Below are positions 34,657-46,056 of a stretch of 64,000 nucleotides of DNA, piece after piece. The DNA comes from Tretioscincus oriximinensis (lineage: Eukaryota > Chordata > Lepidosauria > Squamata > Gymnophthalmidae). The DNA lies in assembly GCA_022410635.1 (NCBI GenBank), contig JAJVDF010000278.1, positions 760,389 through 824,388 on the forward strand, given 5' to 3'. The translations under genes and the position numbers were made by a program. Below the pieces are notes generated by a model. That model did not search any database. It was not told the DNA's origin and was given only the letters and a program-made list of their open reading frames with translations. Positions within the stretch are counted from its first letter, which is position 1; each line of letters opens with the position of its first letter.

Positions 34657-35066
34657 TTATGTCCACATGACGATTTCTTACCTTTCTCTTGGTGTGATGT
34701 TCCACCATCTTCTCTCTTCAGTCATGCATGTTAATGGAAGTTGCGTTAGACTTTGCTATGCATCTGGAAGAGATAATAGGAAATTCCTCTATTGCAGATC
34801 TTTTCTGTCTGCATAGCGAAATCCCTGCGTCCTCCATTGTAACCTGCCTGCAGCTCTGTCATCTGTCCCCACCCTTGTGAGGAGATAGGCAGCATGAGAA
34901 GACACCTGCCAACAGGAATGCAGGATTGCAGCTGGCTGGGCAGCTGGCACAGCTCAGATATCTGCATTCTTCTGGGCAGCCTCGCGCCAGCTCCATGCAA
35001 CTTCAGATAAAGGTATGTCACCTCTTTTTTCCAGCAAAATCTGCAATCACCTCCATGTGGACATAA
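34657..35066. mobile_element. 410-bp element with TTATGTCCACATG inverted ends
   Basis: The first 13 bases TTATGTCCACATG are repeated exactly in inverse at the right end (CATGTGGACATAA). Inside the left end, ACGATTTCTTACCT resembles the subterminal ACAGCTATTTTCTACCT of the 31474 element, so it may be a distant relative. No clean target duplication outside the 13-bp arms. Frames inside show no transposase motifs. Confidence 0.6.
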
Positions 35067-35140
35067 TTATAACCCACACTTTATTCAGATTGCCAAATGT
35101 TTTTTCATAGTTTGCCTAGGTAATGACCCCGAATGCAGGC

Positions 35141-35540
35141 ATGAATGGCACAGTCGGTAAGTAGATGGTCTCACATCTGAGAGATCGGGTTTTAAGCTGT
35201 GTGTCAGACAAGGGAAGGGGTGAGCACCTTCCACTAGCCTGTAGCTCTGGCCAACCCAGCTATTTGTGGAGAAAGCAAGAAAAGTTATGTGTGCCACCCT
35301 ATGGTTGACCGCCCTAAGACTTTTGGATATAGGGCGGGATAAAAGTACAAATAAATAAATAAATACATATTTGATAGCAAGAATTAAGAAATTGCAACTG
35401 ACTGTAATAAATGGGAACCACCACAGCCTGGTGGGGAAGATAGAATGCAGGACTTTGAGTGAAAAATACCCTTGTAAGCCATTTTGAGACTCTTTGGGTG
35501 AGAAAAGCAGGGTATAAAAACCCAGTTATTATTCTTCTGC
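35141..35540 (+). mobile_element. tRNA-derived SINE (copy 2), interrupted by another SINE
   Basis: Same head (AATGGCACAGTCGGTAAG), body (TAGCTCTGGCCAACCCAGC) and tail (CTCTTTGGGTGAGAAAAG, GGTATAAAAACCCAG) as the copy at 893. The body is split at 35261 by a 101-bp insertion; the SINE resumes at 35374 with AGCAAGAATTAAGAAATTGC. Removing the insertion restores the order seen at 893. Confidence 0.85.
35267..35367 (+). mobile_element. 5'-truncated L2-tailed SINE nested in another SINE, TSD TATTTG
   Basis: Matches the reverse complement of 37495-37590: TGGAGAAAGCAAGAAAAG, TATGTGTGCCACCCTATGG, then CCGCCCTAAGACTTTTGG, ATAGGGCGGGATAAAAGTAC and an AAATAAATA tail. It is bounded by TATTTG at 35261-35266 and 35368-35373. 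It is therefore a younger insertion of a second SINE family into the first. Confidence 0.85.
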
Positions 35541-35648
35541 AATATATTCTGAAAAAGAAGTTAGTGAAGAAAGGGTCTTCATCTAGGAGGTTAAATTGTC
35601 CCAAGTTATAATAGAAAGCCAGGATTTATCATCNTAAAATCTGTCTTA

Positions 35649-35797
35649 AGCAGCTTCCCCACATCACTTATTTATTTCACTAAAGTTGGATATTCTGCAA
35701 TAAAGCACTGTGGGGACAAATTTATTCCAGAATATCCATGCTTTATTGAGGAACATCCAGTTGTAATGGAATAAATAAGTGGTATGGGGATGCAGTC
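35649..35797. mobile_element. 149-bp MITE of the GGCTGCATCCCC group
   Basis: Left end AGCAGCTTCCCCACATCACT, right end inverse GACTGCATCCCCATACCACT; CACTTATTTATT follows in both arms, giving arms of about 30 bases with several mismatches. Flanking trinucleotides are TTA and ATA, so the duplication is imperfect. Central words ATTCTGCAATAAAGC and TTATTCCAGAATATCC are themselves partly palindromic. Confidence 0.7.
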
Positions 35798-35800
35798 ATA

Positions 35801-37488
35801 GTTGAACTAAGGACGGAGTTACAGATATAACCTTCATCCAAGATCATACAGTGGGGAAGCAAAAAGTTTTAATATTTTGGCTTAAGTTTGTGCTTCTGAT
35901 AGATAACCACTCTTATTTATCCTTACTAAATGACAATATTGGTCATCACTTCTATCAATTCCTAAGTGAAGTGCTCCCATCATAATAGCAGTGACTCATC
36001 TCTTGGAAACTACTAATAAGGTGACAAAAATGCCACCAGTGATTGACAGTAATNTTTTGCAGTCTCCTTTGATTTAGGGAAATGGCAGGGAAAGGTTTTA
36101 GGAAAGAGAAAATAGAGTATTGCAGGCTAACTAGATAATATTGCAAATTTCGCCTTTTCTACCTAACAGAATTCAGAGATTATTACACTGTTACCTTTAC
36201 TGTTCTGCAAAGCTGCAAACCAGTACCAGTATAAAAGAAGGGATGTGGGTTCAAATCAGGAATTTAGGTGTTTGGGGATTACACCATTAGCTATGATAAA
36301 TGGGCTGTTGNCAGCAGGATTCTAGTAACATTTGAATCATGGCCAGCTCTAGGGATTCAGGGTCCTTGAGCCAAGCCAGCCAACTTCTTATTTGAGCTCC
36401 CTGCAAGCCACTTCTGGCCAGACACTAACATGAGTGCAGCTCTTGTCAACCTCCTGCAGATGCAAAGCTCTTTTGCCTTCCTGCCTAGCTATTCCCAATG
36501 CTGTCGAATGCCAGGCTTTTGTAATTATTTGCTTGCCCACCATTTTGCAATCTCTTTTGCTTCCTGCCCAAAATGTTCTTGTACACTGCCTTTTGAGCCA
36601 ACCATTGTGCCAAGACTTGTCCACACCACACATAGCTCTTAATCTTCCACTATCACCATGGTGGAAGGTGTTCTACCTGGAAATTTCATAGTCCTGTGTC
36701 TCATCCTGCCAATGGCATTAATGAAATAGCATCTGATTCAGTACTGGAAGTAGTGTGACATGGAGAGCTGAGTGGCAGAGTTCTGCCACTACCATCTCAT
36801 TAAATTCATCAGGGTTGTGTTCCTTCCACTTCTGTCTCACCTGCCCTTCAGTAATGCTACTGCTTGCCAGGCATAGTAGAGTGCAGCGCAGTAACTCGGA
36901 GGGTGCTGATGGTTGTAGATGTTTGCTTAGTTCTGCCATTTTGCTTGCTCTGACAATGAAGGATTGTATAGACATACTGAGAAATGCAAGGGGAGGCAGT
37001 GTGATGGCCTCTCTAGTCAGAAGTCCTTCCCAATCTCATTGACTCAGCTCTCCCATATGCATTAATGACAAAACAGTACAGCAAGGTTACATTGAGAAAA
37101 TGAGAGATATAATTGTTTGGGGAGCTTGTAGGCAGTGAGGGAGAAGCAGGGGCAAGCCAGGCAATGCTCATTGTGCATGAGGAAGCTGGGCAGATGCCCA
37201 GTGTGATGGCATTGCTTCTGGTCAGGTGGAGGTGACCTATTTGAATGCTGCTATAAATAGATTTCCCTTGTCTCATTCTTCAATAAAAAACATCCAATCA
37301 TTACTGTATAGTTTAAAGAATCTTCCTTCCAGGCTGTGTCTACAATTGTCTCTGAGCAGCACAATCAATCAGACAGCAAAGATAAAGTCCCTTTCTGCAC
37401 TGAGATTTATTCTGGGCTACAGTATATATAGGAATAGGGCTTGCCATCCTCATACGGATGATAGGTCCTGAATGGAGCCTACACTGGC
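35801..37488. other. Unclassified; GC-richer part at 36340-37240
   Basis: The 36340-37240 part is richer in GC, with CCCTGCAAGCCACTTCTGGC-like and CCTGCCC words. Several short open frames overlap on both strands, none with a recognisable domain. It could be an unclassified dispersed repeat; only one copy is present here, so this cannot be tested within the window. Confidence 0.3.
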
Positions 37489-37742
37489 ATGGAGATTTAT
37501 TTGTACTTATATCCCGCCCTATACCTGAAGGTCTCAGAGCGGCCTACCATAGGGTGGCGCACATAGCTTTTGTTGCTTTCTCCACAACAGACACCCTGTG
37601 NAGTAGGTGGGGCTGAGAGAGTTCAAAGAACTGTGACTGGCCCAAGGTCAGCCAGCTGGCATCATGGAGAAGTGGGGAATCGAACCAGGAGACTACCAGA
37701 TAAGAGTCCCACACACTAACCACTACACCAAACTAGCTCCCT
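37489..37742 (-). mobile_element. tRNA-derived SINE with L2-type tail (second SINE family)
   Basis: On the minus strand the head is tRNA-like: an A-box-like stretch in GGTGTAGTGGTTAGTGTGTG and a B-box-like GGTTCGATTCC. A body follows (GGCTGACCTTGGGCCAGTCA-like, GTGGAGAAAGCAACAAAAG) and a tail CCTTCAGGTATAGGGCGGGA with ATATAAGTACAAATAAAT, equal to L2 3' ends. Full length or nearly so, about 254 bp. The same family supplies the nested insertion at 35267. Confidence 0.85.
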
Positions 37743-38040
37743 GTGTAAGGCTCAATGTCAGAAATTTTTGCTTGCACTCAATGACTTTTAGAAGCATCCA
37801 GTCTCTTTCAACTTTTATTTATTATATCAGTATGTGACTGAATGAGAGCCTTCTACAGCACGGTTAAATGAATTTCAGTTTTCTTTTCTAAACTTGTTAA
37901 CTTGAATGTCACAGTCAAAGATAGTACAGAGAAAAATATTTAGGGCATTGGGTTTTATTCTGATATCATAGACCCTTCAATTCTTAATCTTTCTGGGAAT
38001 GGATTTTTAAAAAACTTTTATTAAATTCTGAATGAATAAG
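37743..38040. other. No recognisable feature
   Basis: AT-rich non-coding DNA. Confidence 0.45.
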
Positions 38041-39360
38041 TCATGAACTAACTTACTGAATTGTCTGGTATATTTTTGCTTCCAATTTTGGTATACATTG
38101 ACCTGAAAAAAAAGAGTTCAAGCAGTTTTTTATGGAAATGCCTGAGGCCAGACTCCTGTCAAGCGAAACCAATGTTGAGTCATCTGGTTCTAGAAAAAAA
38201 ATATTCAAGGGTGCTAAAAATAATAAAAAAAGAAAAATTAATACAGGATAATGAAAGTAAGATGGCAACAATATAACAAATAAATCATAACAACAAAAGA
38301 AATGTGACCATGGTGCAAAGACACCTTAGAAAAATAAAAGTAATCATATTGGAACAGCTGTACAATGATAATGATAAAGCCCCGATGGAACTAAAACAAT
38401 TATTGAGACGGGTCAGAATTACAAACTGGATACAAGCGATGGTAATAAGGGCATTTATAAATAGGACTATATTGAAACCCAGAATAGGAAATCCAGACAC
38501 AACATTAAAAAAAATAATAAGAAAATGTATAAATGAGAAAAACAAAGTAGCAGGGGATAGATAAGCTCAGCTGATATCATTAAAGAAACTGAAAGTGAAA
38601 TTTATGAAAAATGGATAACAGACCTTAAAATAGACATTAGTAGAGAAATAAAAAAACCAGATAGGCTAAACAAATTGAAAGAGACAAGAAGAAAAATCAC
38701 ACACCGGTAGTATAGAACACCAGTCCATCTAGCGCATATGGTTCTGAACATAGATGGGAATTGCTGGCAAGATTGTGGGCAAAGAGGTTACTTCTACAAC
38801 GTGATTTGGGAATGTGACATGTAGAGGTACAGCAATATTAGATAATGATAGAAAACAAAATAAATAAAATACTAAACACCCAAACAAAAATAACAAAATG
38901 GTAGCCCTAGATGCCGATATGAATACAATCCCCACCATTNAAGCAAAGGAAATAACAGATGAATTGATGGCATAAGCTCAAATTCTATTAACAGGAGGAT
39001 GGAAGGAAAGTCAAGGTGGACAAAATGCANGTGGAATGATTATATAATGGAATTTCTTGCAGTAGAGGTTATGAGCTGTAATCTCAATAGTAGCCAGAAT
39101 ATTGTGAAAGTTCAATAATGTAAATAAAAGGCTGGTGAAGGAGCGTTTGGAGAATAGATTAATGAGTGAAACCAAGAAATTAAAACTAGATTTGATTTTT
39201 GCACTGTAAAAGAATCTACTAAACTGGATTTCCCACGGGACCCATGAGGGAAGGAGGAGGGAAGTGGGGGAGAGGGTAAGAGTAAAGTGTTGTGATGACA
39301 TCTGAACAATGCAAGTTGTAATACTGTAATGGCATGAAGCAAAAAAAAATGGTAAACAAA
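38041..39360 (+). mobile_element. L1-type LINE, ORF2 C-terminus and 3' UTR
   Basis: Conceptual translation of 38300-38850 is broken by stops, but motif order is L1-like: a KWITDLKIDISREIKKPDRL-type block, then THRWYRTPVHLAHM-like residues (with substitutions), then a CWQDCGQRGYFYNVIWEC block that matches the Cys-containing C-terminal segment of L1 ORF2. Downstream is a purine-rich 3' UTR (GGAAGGAGGAGGGAAGTGGG) and an A-rich end at about 39340-39365. The left border is uncertain; the most secure part is 38580-38830. Confidence 0.65.
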
Positions 39361-39535
39361 AAAAAGAGTGCTAAAAATAATCTGCTCAGGGATTGTTATT
39401 TTTTAAATAAATATACAAGGCAGCTGTTTTATTGAAAAGTATCTTCTTGAATAAGATTGTTTTCCTTTACTCCTACTGGAGTTCACCCTGCCCTGAGAAC
39501 CTTATGAAGGTGCCCTCACTGCATAATAAACTGTA

Positions 39536-39689
39536 GGCTGANCAGATTATCCCTTTTGGGGGGTGGGGGTGGAAACCGGTTTTGTGGTGCCTCCCGGGTT
39601 TTGCTGAGAATTTTTTTTTCCTCAGCAAAAACCAGGAGGCACCCAAAACCAGGTTTTCATCCCCCCAAAAAGGGGTCATCTGGTCAGCC
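39536..39689. mobile_element. 154-bp near-perfect hairpin MITE, TA flanks
   Basis: Starts GGCTGAnCAGATTATCCC and ends GGGTCATCTGGTCAGCC. The two halves are inverse complements along nearly their full length (about 70 bases each, including GGTGCCTCC and GTTTTGCTGAG), with a short AT-rich loop near 39608-39621. Flanked by TA on both sides (39534-39535, 39690-39691), as expected for Tc1/mariner-type insertions. A truncated second copy is at 47958. Confidence 0.85.
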
Positions 39690-39691
39690 TA

Positions 39692-40842
39692 TTAAATAAA
39701 GACACAACCTGTTTGAAGTGACATCTAACCTGACAATGCTCATAAGAGGGACCACGATGTTATCCACCAGTGAGTAATGTTTAAGAAAGAAAACTGTCTT
39801 TTAAGAAGTGGCAATCATTCGTGTTCAAATTCATTTATTTTAGCTACAGTATTTACTTCTAAATTAATACTAGCAAAAGAGTATCATTTTAGGAGGAGAT
39901 TGAGTGCAAAACCTGGTATTTTTCTTTAATATAATGGAAGAAGCTGCCATGGGGAAGAATAGTGAGAAAAATGAAAGAGAAAAGTGTGAACCCAGAAATA
40001 GCACCATTACCAACTTCACCACACATAACTCTGGCTGCACCATTGAGGAGCTTTGAGACTGTGTGGAACTTTATGATGAAATAACAAGTAGTANTTTAAA
40101 TGATTTTTGCAGAGCTTTCAGTGCAAGGAATCCAACACCATTCCTGTGACCTATAATTCAAGCAGGGGCTATCATGTGTTTATTAGTATATTTCCAGGAG
40201 ATGCAAAGTTTCATGTTACTGCCTAGTAATCTGTGCACTGAAAAACATACTGTCTCCAGTACAATGTTGACACACATAACAGAAAACATTCCCTATCATT
40301 CAGCAAAAGTGTCAATGAGTGCTTTTACATTATAATGGCTTCAACGTTCACGCAAGTTGTTCAATGGAACGTCTTTTTCATAGTCTGCACTAGTCAGAAG
40401 CTGACAGCGGCTATATCCATTTAGCACTTGTTTATTCGAAAATTTGCTAATAATCCTAATTTATTGATTTTCCAATTTTAATGTTCCTTGGGCCACACTT
40501 TTATTCTGTCAGCTTCTGACAAACAGGATTTTNTGATCACGTGACACCCTCTCCTGTCCTTCATTTTATTTGCTGGTAGTCAGAGGAAGTCTAGTAGTCC
40601 CTCCTCCCAAATACTATTGGATAGTTTGCTGCCAATATCTGATTCCTTTGCCTCTCACCTTTGCAGATTCTCACTAAAAACTATCCACATACCAAAGGCT
40701 TAGAGCAATAACCTCATATGCTGATTTGATAGTGTTTTTTGTTTTTTGTGTGTGTGGGAAACAGTAATCTGGATAAACAGATTTAAAATCCACAATCTGA
40801 CAGTTTATATAAAAACCTGTTATATAACAAGTTTTGTTGGAT
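39692..40842. other. No transposon recognised; one inverted word pair
   Basis: Non-coding apart from the inverted repeat at 40393-40520. Confidence 0.4.
40393..40520. repeat. Perfect 15-bp inverted repeat 98 bp apart
   Basis: GTCAGAAGCTGACAG at 40393-40407 and CTGTCAGCTTCTGAC at 40506-40520 are exact inverse complements. The intervening 98 bases are AT-rich. It could be a tiny MITE or chance. Confidence 0.7.
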
Positions 40843-41010
40843 AAACCAATGGAACAGTTTGCCACAGGAGGTGGTGAGTTCAACTTCGCTGGAAGTCTTT
40901 AAACAGAGACTGGACAGTAATCTGTCTAGGATGGTTTAATGAATCCTGCATTGAGCAGGAGGTTGGACTCGATGGCCCGGGAAGTCCCTTCCAACTCTAT
41001 GATTCTATGT
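40843..41010 (+). mobile_element. CR1 LINE 3' end (ATTCTATG-type)
   Basis: The last 33 codons are open and end in the proper stop: INQWNSLPQEVVSSTSLEVF, then KQRLDSNLSRMV and TAA. The 3' UTR (GGTTGGACTCGATGGCCCGG) ends in TATGATTCTATG. The same subfamily as 26361 but better preserved. A further GATTCTATG-rich scrap at 41052-41085 may be a separate remnant. Confidence 0.85.
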
Positions 41011-42916
41011 CATTATTATATTTATTTGTGATTAGTCGAAAGACCGTTTCATAGATTCTATGCTTCTATGATTCTAGAATCTATGTAAGTAAGACAACTG
41101 TTGAGGCAAATGCAACAGAAATTCGCCTTTCAAGCAGATTATGGATCCTGTCCATATACAGAATAACAAAACTCAGAGTACACTGAAAAGTTTGAACAAG
41201 GCACATTAAACCAGGAAAACCAATGGATTATCTGGAAATTTCAGGATAAACAAGTGATCCATGGATAAATCCATGGAGGCAGCATGAGGAATGACCGTGT
41301 ACCGACTTGTGCACTGATTTTTCTAGGAACCATTGTATTTTTCTCCAGATGTTCATGGGGAGAAAAAGCAACTCCTTTAAGAATTTTAACTACTATTGAA
41401 GAATTTTGCAATATGCATCGATAAAAGCAGGAAAAACCTGTCTATTCTTGCATTGCCTATATTTTGAACAAATAAGCTAATGAGTACAAGTTTTACAGCT
41501 AGTTCTTGATCTGCTACGAGCAGAAAAAAATACAAGGAACGTCTGTTCAAAGCTAGTTCATAATTATAACTCCTTCAGGGAAAAGGTCATTTCTCAAGAC
41601 CTTTCCTCATTATAACTTTGACAGTTTTATTCGTTTAAGCTGATGTCAGGACCATAAAGGAGAAGGGAGGAAATGATCTCCTCAAGTCACATTTTGACCT
41701 GCAATGGAAATAGAGCACAGTCTTGGAAGATCAAAGGGAGATTTCCACAAGTGTCCTTTGGTCTTAGTCCAAGAACACCTCAACCTGGAATGGGAGAAGA
41801 TACTCATGATTTGGGGTGCCTTAAAATATAAGGGGCACCCCACCAAAGTATACAATAAAAATGAGATCATCCTGATTGGCTATTTACTGCTATAATTGCT
41901 GACATTATGAGCCTAATTCATCTAAAGGATGCACTTTTCAAGTTTGTCTGCTCACAAACCTGGTTAGCATAGCCATTGATCCGGTCTGAAAGACGTTCAA
42001 CATCAATAGAGGGCCAGAGATTCACAAGCTTTGATTAAATTGTATCTTATAGCTCTTTCTAAATTGGATTTATTCTGGATTATATCCTAGAATATTCTGT
42101 CATATGCTGGAGTAAACTACCACATTCACCAGGGTCTCTACTATCATATGGCTTGGAACCCCTATTCCTATTCCACTTTATTTTGGAAGGATTCAAAGTT
42201 TTGTGCTGTAGCTGGGAAAGATTTTATAAATCCTAATTGGCTAGTAGATGTTGGCCTACCAGCATGACTTCTGCCTTTGCAATGGACCCTGCACATCCTT
42301 TCCATCAAATGACTAGAAACCTTCAGCAACTGAATTTCAGGGGAATAGACTAAATACATTTTAGTGTAATTGGATGAAAAAGATTTCTGCTGCAGCTCTA
42401 GACTAGTGGTTGAAAATCTATGACCTTCCAAATATAACTTTCACAGTCCATGTTCATTGACCTTTCTATCTTGCCCCAAGAAGAAGCAGAGTCTAAAATC
42501 TAAGGCAACACTTTCACTTCTTATATCCTTTATTGTATTTACGGAGNTTTTATTGTAGTGATTTTGTGAGCTTTTTTAGAAGGAGGAACAGGGGATTTTA
42601 GTTTTTATACCACACTTTTCTCAATCTGAAGTGACTGATTTATAAAAGGTGCTGTACTACTGACCTCTTAATAAATAGGCATCCCAGAGCAATAGGAGNA
42701 CTCTGAGAAAAGAAGCTGACACCATTGATTAAACCTTTCAGCCTCAGACTGACTTTTGTAGCCTAGACCTTTAATCTCCCCCACTGCAATTTAGTGAGGG
42801 AATGTTGTGCACATTGTGTGAGTAGCATGTGTACCAACAATCATTCAGTCTTGGTAGGGAGCATGTCTGGACCAAAAGGCCTGCCTTGTGATGTCCATTG
42901 TTCTTTGCATCTTGGA
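41011..42916. other. No recognisable feature except scraps
   Basis: A partial SINE-like tail may be present at about 42599-42640 (minus strand). A GGATTATATCCTAGAATATTC patch at about 42070-42100 resembles the centre of the small MITE at 62291. Neither has clear borders. Confidence 0.3.
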
Positions 42917-43075
42917 TATTTTTATTTTATTTATTTATTTAAAGATTTTTACCCCGCCCTTCCCCCCGAAGGTGTCCAGGGCGGCTTACAAAAGTTAAAA
43001 ATTCAGGTCGTCATGACCTTCACAACATTAAAACCATAAAAGAAACACAAAAATTTAAAATGTCGGATGGCAGGG
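42917..43075 (-). mobile_element. L2-type or L2-tailed retroelement 3' end
   Basis: A TTTATTTATTTATTT run, TTTTTACCCCGCCCTTCCCC, CCGAAGGTGTCCAGGGCGGC and then TTACAAAAG with an A-rich body. Reversed, this is a GCCGCCCTGG to GGGCGGGGTAAAAA terminus. Slightly different from the GACCTTCGGG-type L2 ends, so a separate subfamily. Confidence 0.65.
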
Positions 43076-43223
43076 ATCAATTTCTGGACACCAACAGGCA
43101 GGAATGATTCTTAGGGTACATCTACCTGCTGGGTTTTCCCCCNCACACACTTTCCTAACAGTATGATTGCAACATGGTTCAGTGACACTCATACCTTCCT
43201 AAGATTAGAAAAGTGAAAAAACT

Positions 43224-43301
43224 GCATAGCCACCCTGAGACCTTCGGATATAGGGTGGGGTATAAGTACAAATTAATAAATAAATAAATAAAATAATAAA
43301 A
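43224..43301 (+). mobile_element. L2-type 3' tail fragment
   Basis: GCCACCCTGAGACCTTCGGA, TATAGGGTGGGGTATAAG and an AATAAATAA run. Same subfamily as the copy at 32540. Confidence 0.75.
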
Positions 43302-44877
43302 ACACTGGGGAAAAGCAGCTTGTGTATTACTTTTCCCCAATGTAATGGAATATACTGTATCATTCTATCTTAGCTGGCACAGTGAGCATGCGCAGTTGCC
43401 TAAAACAGCAACTGCACATGGGCAAATGGTGCAAACCCAAGGATTTATCGCTTGCATAATCTCTGCATGACCAGCACCAGACGTTGCTGACTGGTAAGGA
43501 CAATATGTGTTCCTAGTGCTGTTTACCACTGTCTTGTGTAGAGTGGAATGACCATCATAGTAACATGATTATTGTTTGTAATGTTATGCAGGTGTGTGCC
43601 TGGACTTTCCCATAGTGACCATTCCCTGCAGGTAAGTGGAAAAACACATCAGGAGCCCCTCTCATGAATGTTGTTCTTTCTTAACAACCTGGAAATAATA
43701 ATTGTTAGTGACAAAATAAATTATGCAAAGGAAAGACTTTCTGAGAACTTAATTGTCCGAGAAATAATTTCAAATGAAAGTGTGATTCATAAAGAATGAG
43801 AACCCGTACGTAAACCAAGCCAACTAACTTACTTTCTACAATTAAGGGATCTTAAAGTTGCCATGTACAACAGAAAAATTAACATGTACATCTTTGTGTT
43901 GACGCCAAGAAACAGGATTATGTTTTATTCAGAACGTAACTGGCTTCTAGTCCTTTCAATGTTTCTCAGTAGGATTAATTTCAAAGAAAGTTCAAAGCTT
44001 TTACAAGAACATGGAGTACCAGCAAAGGGAATAAATGAACTGCTGTATCTCTTATTGTTTATTACGTCCTACATTCAGCTTTGATAGACTGATATGGGCT
44101 GTAGGCACATGGGAGTTTTCTACTTGAATAATTAAGAATTCATCTGACATGGTCACGAATGTTCAACAATCCACCAGAATCTGCTCAGAATAAAACTTTT
44201 TTGCTGTCCAAATTTTTTAAGCTGATCTTTCAGCTACAGGATTTTTTGGAGCAGAGAAGCTTTATTCCAAGCAGATTGCTGAACATCCTTGACCACATGG
44301 GGCAGATTTTTAATCATTCAACTACCAGTGTGGTGTGTCCATGTGTGATAAGAAACTGTGTGCTAACATGTATGAAGTGTTATTGGATTGGAACAGATTC
44401 AGATCAAGATTACTCAACCTGTGTTTTTTTTTCACACTATAACAGCTTGATTATGAGAATTGCCTCATGGAATTGTGAGAATTCAGAAGTAGTAGTCCTA
44501 GAAAGGCCTGTCATTATGCTTTTCTTGTGAGTACTTTTATATAGGTTTCCCAGACTATGTCCTGTCTTTTTGGCATGACGGCACCATCTGTGAAAGTCTC
44601 TGAGACCTCCAATCTTGCTGTTCTGTGCCTCAAGCTTGGGTGCTATTTCTTTGATGAGTACAGAAGNTAAAACTCTTGCAAGTACAGTTCAAAACAAAAG
44701 GTTTATTTTAAAATACAAAAAAAGTTTGAAATCATACTCCTCCAAAACTAATATTTTCTTTTCTTTTTTGTAGTCTCTTTCCTTAAGTTCTTTGCCTTAT
44801 TTGTCAGAACTTCTTAGACTTGCTCTGAGTTAACCTCTTTGATGTCTGAAGCATGCTATCTCCAAACTCTGCACAAA
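43302..44877. other. No recognised element
   Basis: A 123-codon open frame (44159-44530, plus) has no recognisable domain and starts inside a stretch beginning GGGCTGTAGGCACATGGGAG (about 44096), which resembles MITE termini. I do not call it a gene. Confidence 0.3.
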
Positions 44878-46056
44878 TAGAAAACTCTGCATAGATAGAA
44901 AACAGAGGGTAGTATTAAATGGACAGTTCTCTGAGTGGAAAGAGGTAAGAAGTGGGGTACCCCAGGGGTCCTACTGGGACCTTTGCTTTTCAATATATTT
45001 ATAAGTGATCTGGATGCCGAGGTAAATAGTGAAGTAGCCAAGTTTGCTGACGACACTAAACTGTTCAGGGTAGTGAAAACTGAAAATGATTGTAAGGACT
45101 CCAGAGTGATTTATTGAAATTGGGTGAGTGGGCATCAAAGTGGCAAATGCACTTCAACTTAAGCAAGTGCAAGGTCATGCATATTGGGGCAAGGAACCCA
45201 AAATACTCCTACCACCTGATGGGAACCAAGCTTTCTGTGACCAAGCAAGAAAAGGATCTTGGGGTGTTAGTGGACAATTCAATGAAAATGTCAACCCAGT
45301 GTGCAGCAGCNGCAAAAAAGGCAAATTCCATGTTGGGGATAATTAGGAAAGGAATCGAAAACAAGTCATCAAATGTTTTATCTCTTTATAAATCTGTGGT
45401 GAGGCCACACTTGGAATACTGTGTTCAATTCTGGTCACCACATCTCAAGAGGGATATTTTGGAACTGGAGAAGGTGCAGAAAAGGGCAACAAAAATGATC
45501 AAGGGCCTGGAGCACCTCCCTTATGAAGCAAGGCTGCAACGTCTGGCCTTCTTCAGCCTTGAAAGATGTTTGAGGGGTGATCTGATTGAAGTGTACAAAA
45601 TCATGCATGGGATCGACAGGGTGAATAGAGAAAAAATGTTTTCTCTATCACACAACACAAGGACCAGAGGGCACTCCTTAAAACTGTTGGGTAGAAAAGT
45701 GAGAACAGACAAAGGGAAGTATTTTTTCAACCAGAGGGTCATCGGCCTGTGGAATTTACTTCCTGAAGAGGTGGTGGTAGCTAACAGCTTGGATAGTTTC
45801 AAGACAGGACTAGACAGGTTTATGGACGCTAAGGGTATAAATGGATACTAGGATAGTTGTCTGGATGTCGCCTCCCGGATGGAGCAACAGGCAGGACTCT
45901 TGAAATGCCATTTGCAGGGAGTCATGAACAGGTGCATATTTTGCTTTCTTCTGTTTGGACTGCCCAGGTGCATCTGGTGGGCCTCTGATTGACATAGAAT
46001 GCTGGACTTGATGGGCTGTGGCCTGATCCAGTATNGCTCTTCTTATGTTCTTATGT
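44878..46056 (+). mobile_element. CR1 LINE, 5'-truncated, RT C-terminal half plus complete 3' UTR
   Basis: The copy begins inside the reverse transcriptase and runs to the CTTATGTT-type terminus. It holds the catalytic FADD motif (near 45045), the thumb and C-terminal domain, the natural stop at 45851 and about 200 bases of 3' UTR (GGATGGAGCAACAGGCAGGA, GGCCTGATCCAGTAT). Two frame disruptions lie before 45114. Related truncated copies are at 52172, 56471 and 62656. Confidence 0.92.
44935..45851 (+). pseudogene. CR1 reverse transcriptase C-terminal remnant
   Basis: The first block (44935-45117) has GPLLFNIFISDLDAEVNSEV and KFADDTKLFRVV, i.e. palm motifs with an intact FADD catalytic pair, and ends after a frameshift. 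The second block (45114-45851, 245 codons) is open to the natural stop, with one N codon. It includes GEWASKWQMHFNLSKCKVMH, LGVLVDN, RPHLEYCVQFWSPHLKRDI, ERCLRGDLIEVYKIMHG and WNLLPEEVVVANSLDSF. The protein would copy CR1 RNA at a nicked target. Lacking the endonuclease and N-terminal palm, this copy is dead. Confidence 0.88.

Noticed and set aside
38304..38564. Pair of 86-codon frames on opposite strands, possible small gene
   Set aside because: The plus-strand frame belongs to the decayed L1 C-terminal region that continues to the THRWY-like and Cys blocks; the minus-strand frame is its shadow.
44159..44530. 123-codon plus-strand open frame
   Set aside because: No recognisable motif, no homologous frame elsewhere in the window, AT-rich composition like its surroundings; length is possible by chance in 64 kb.
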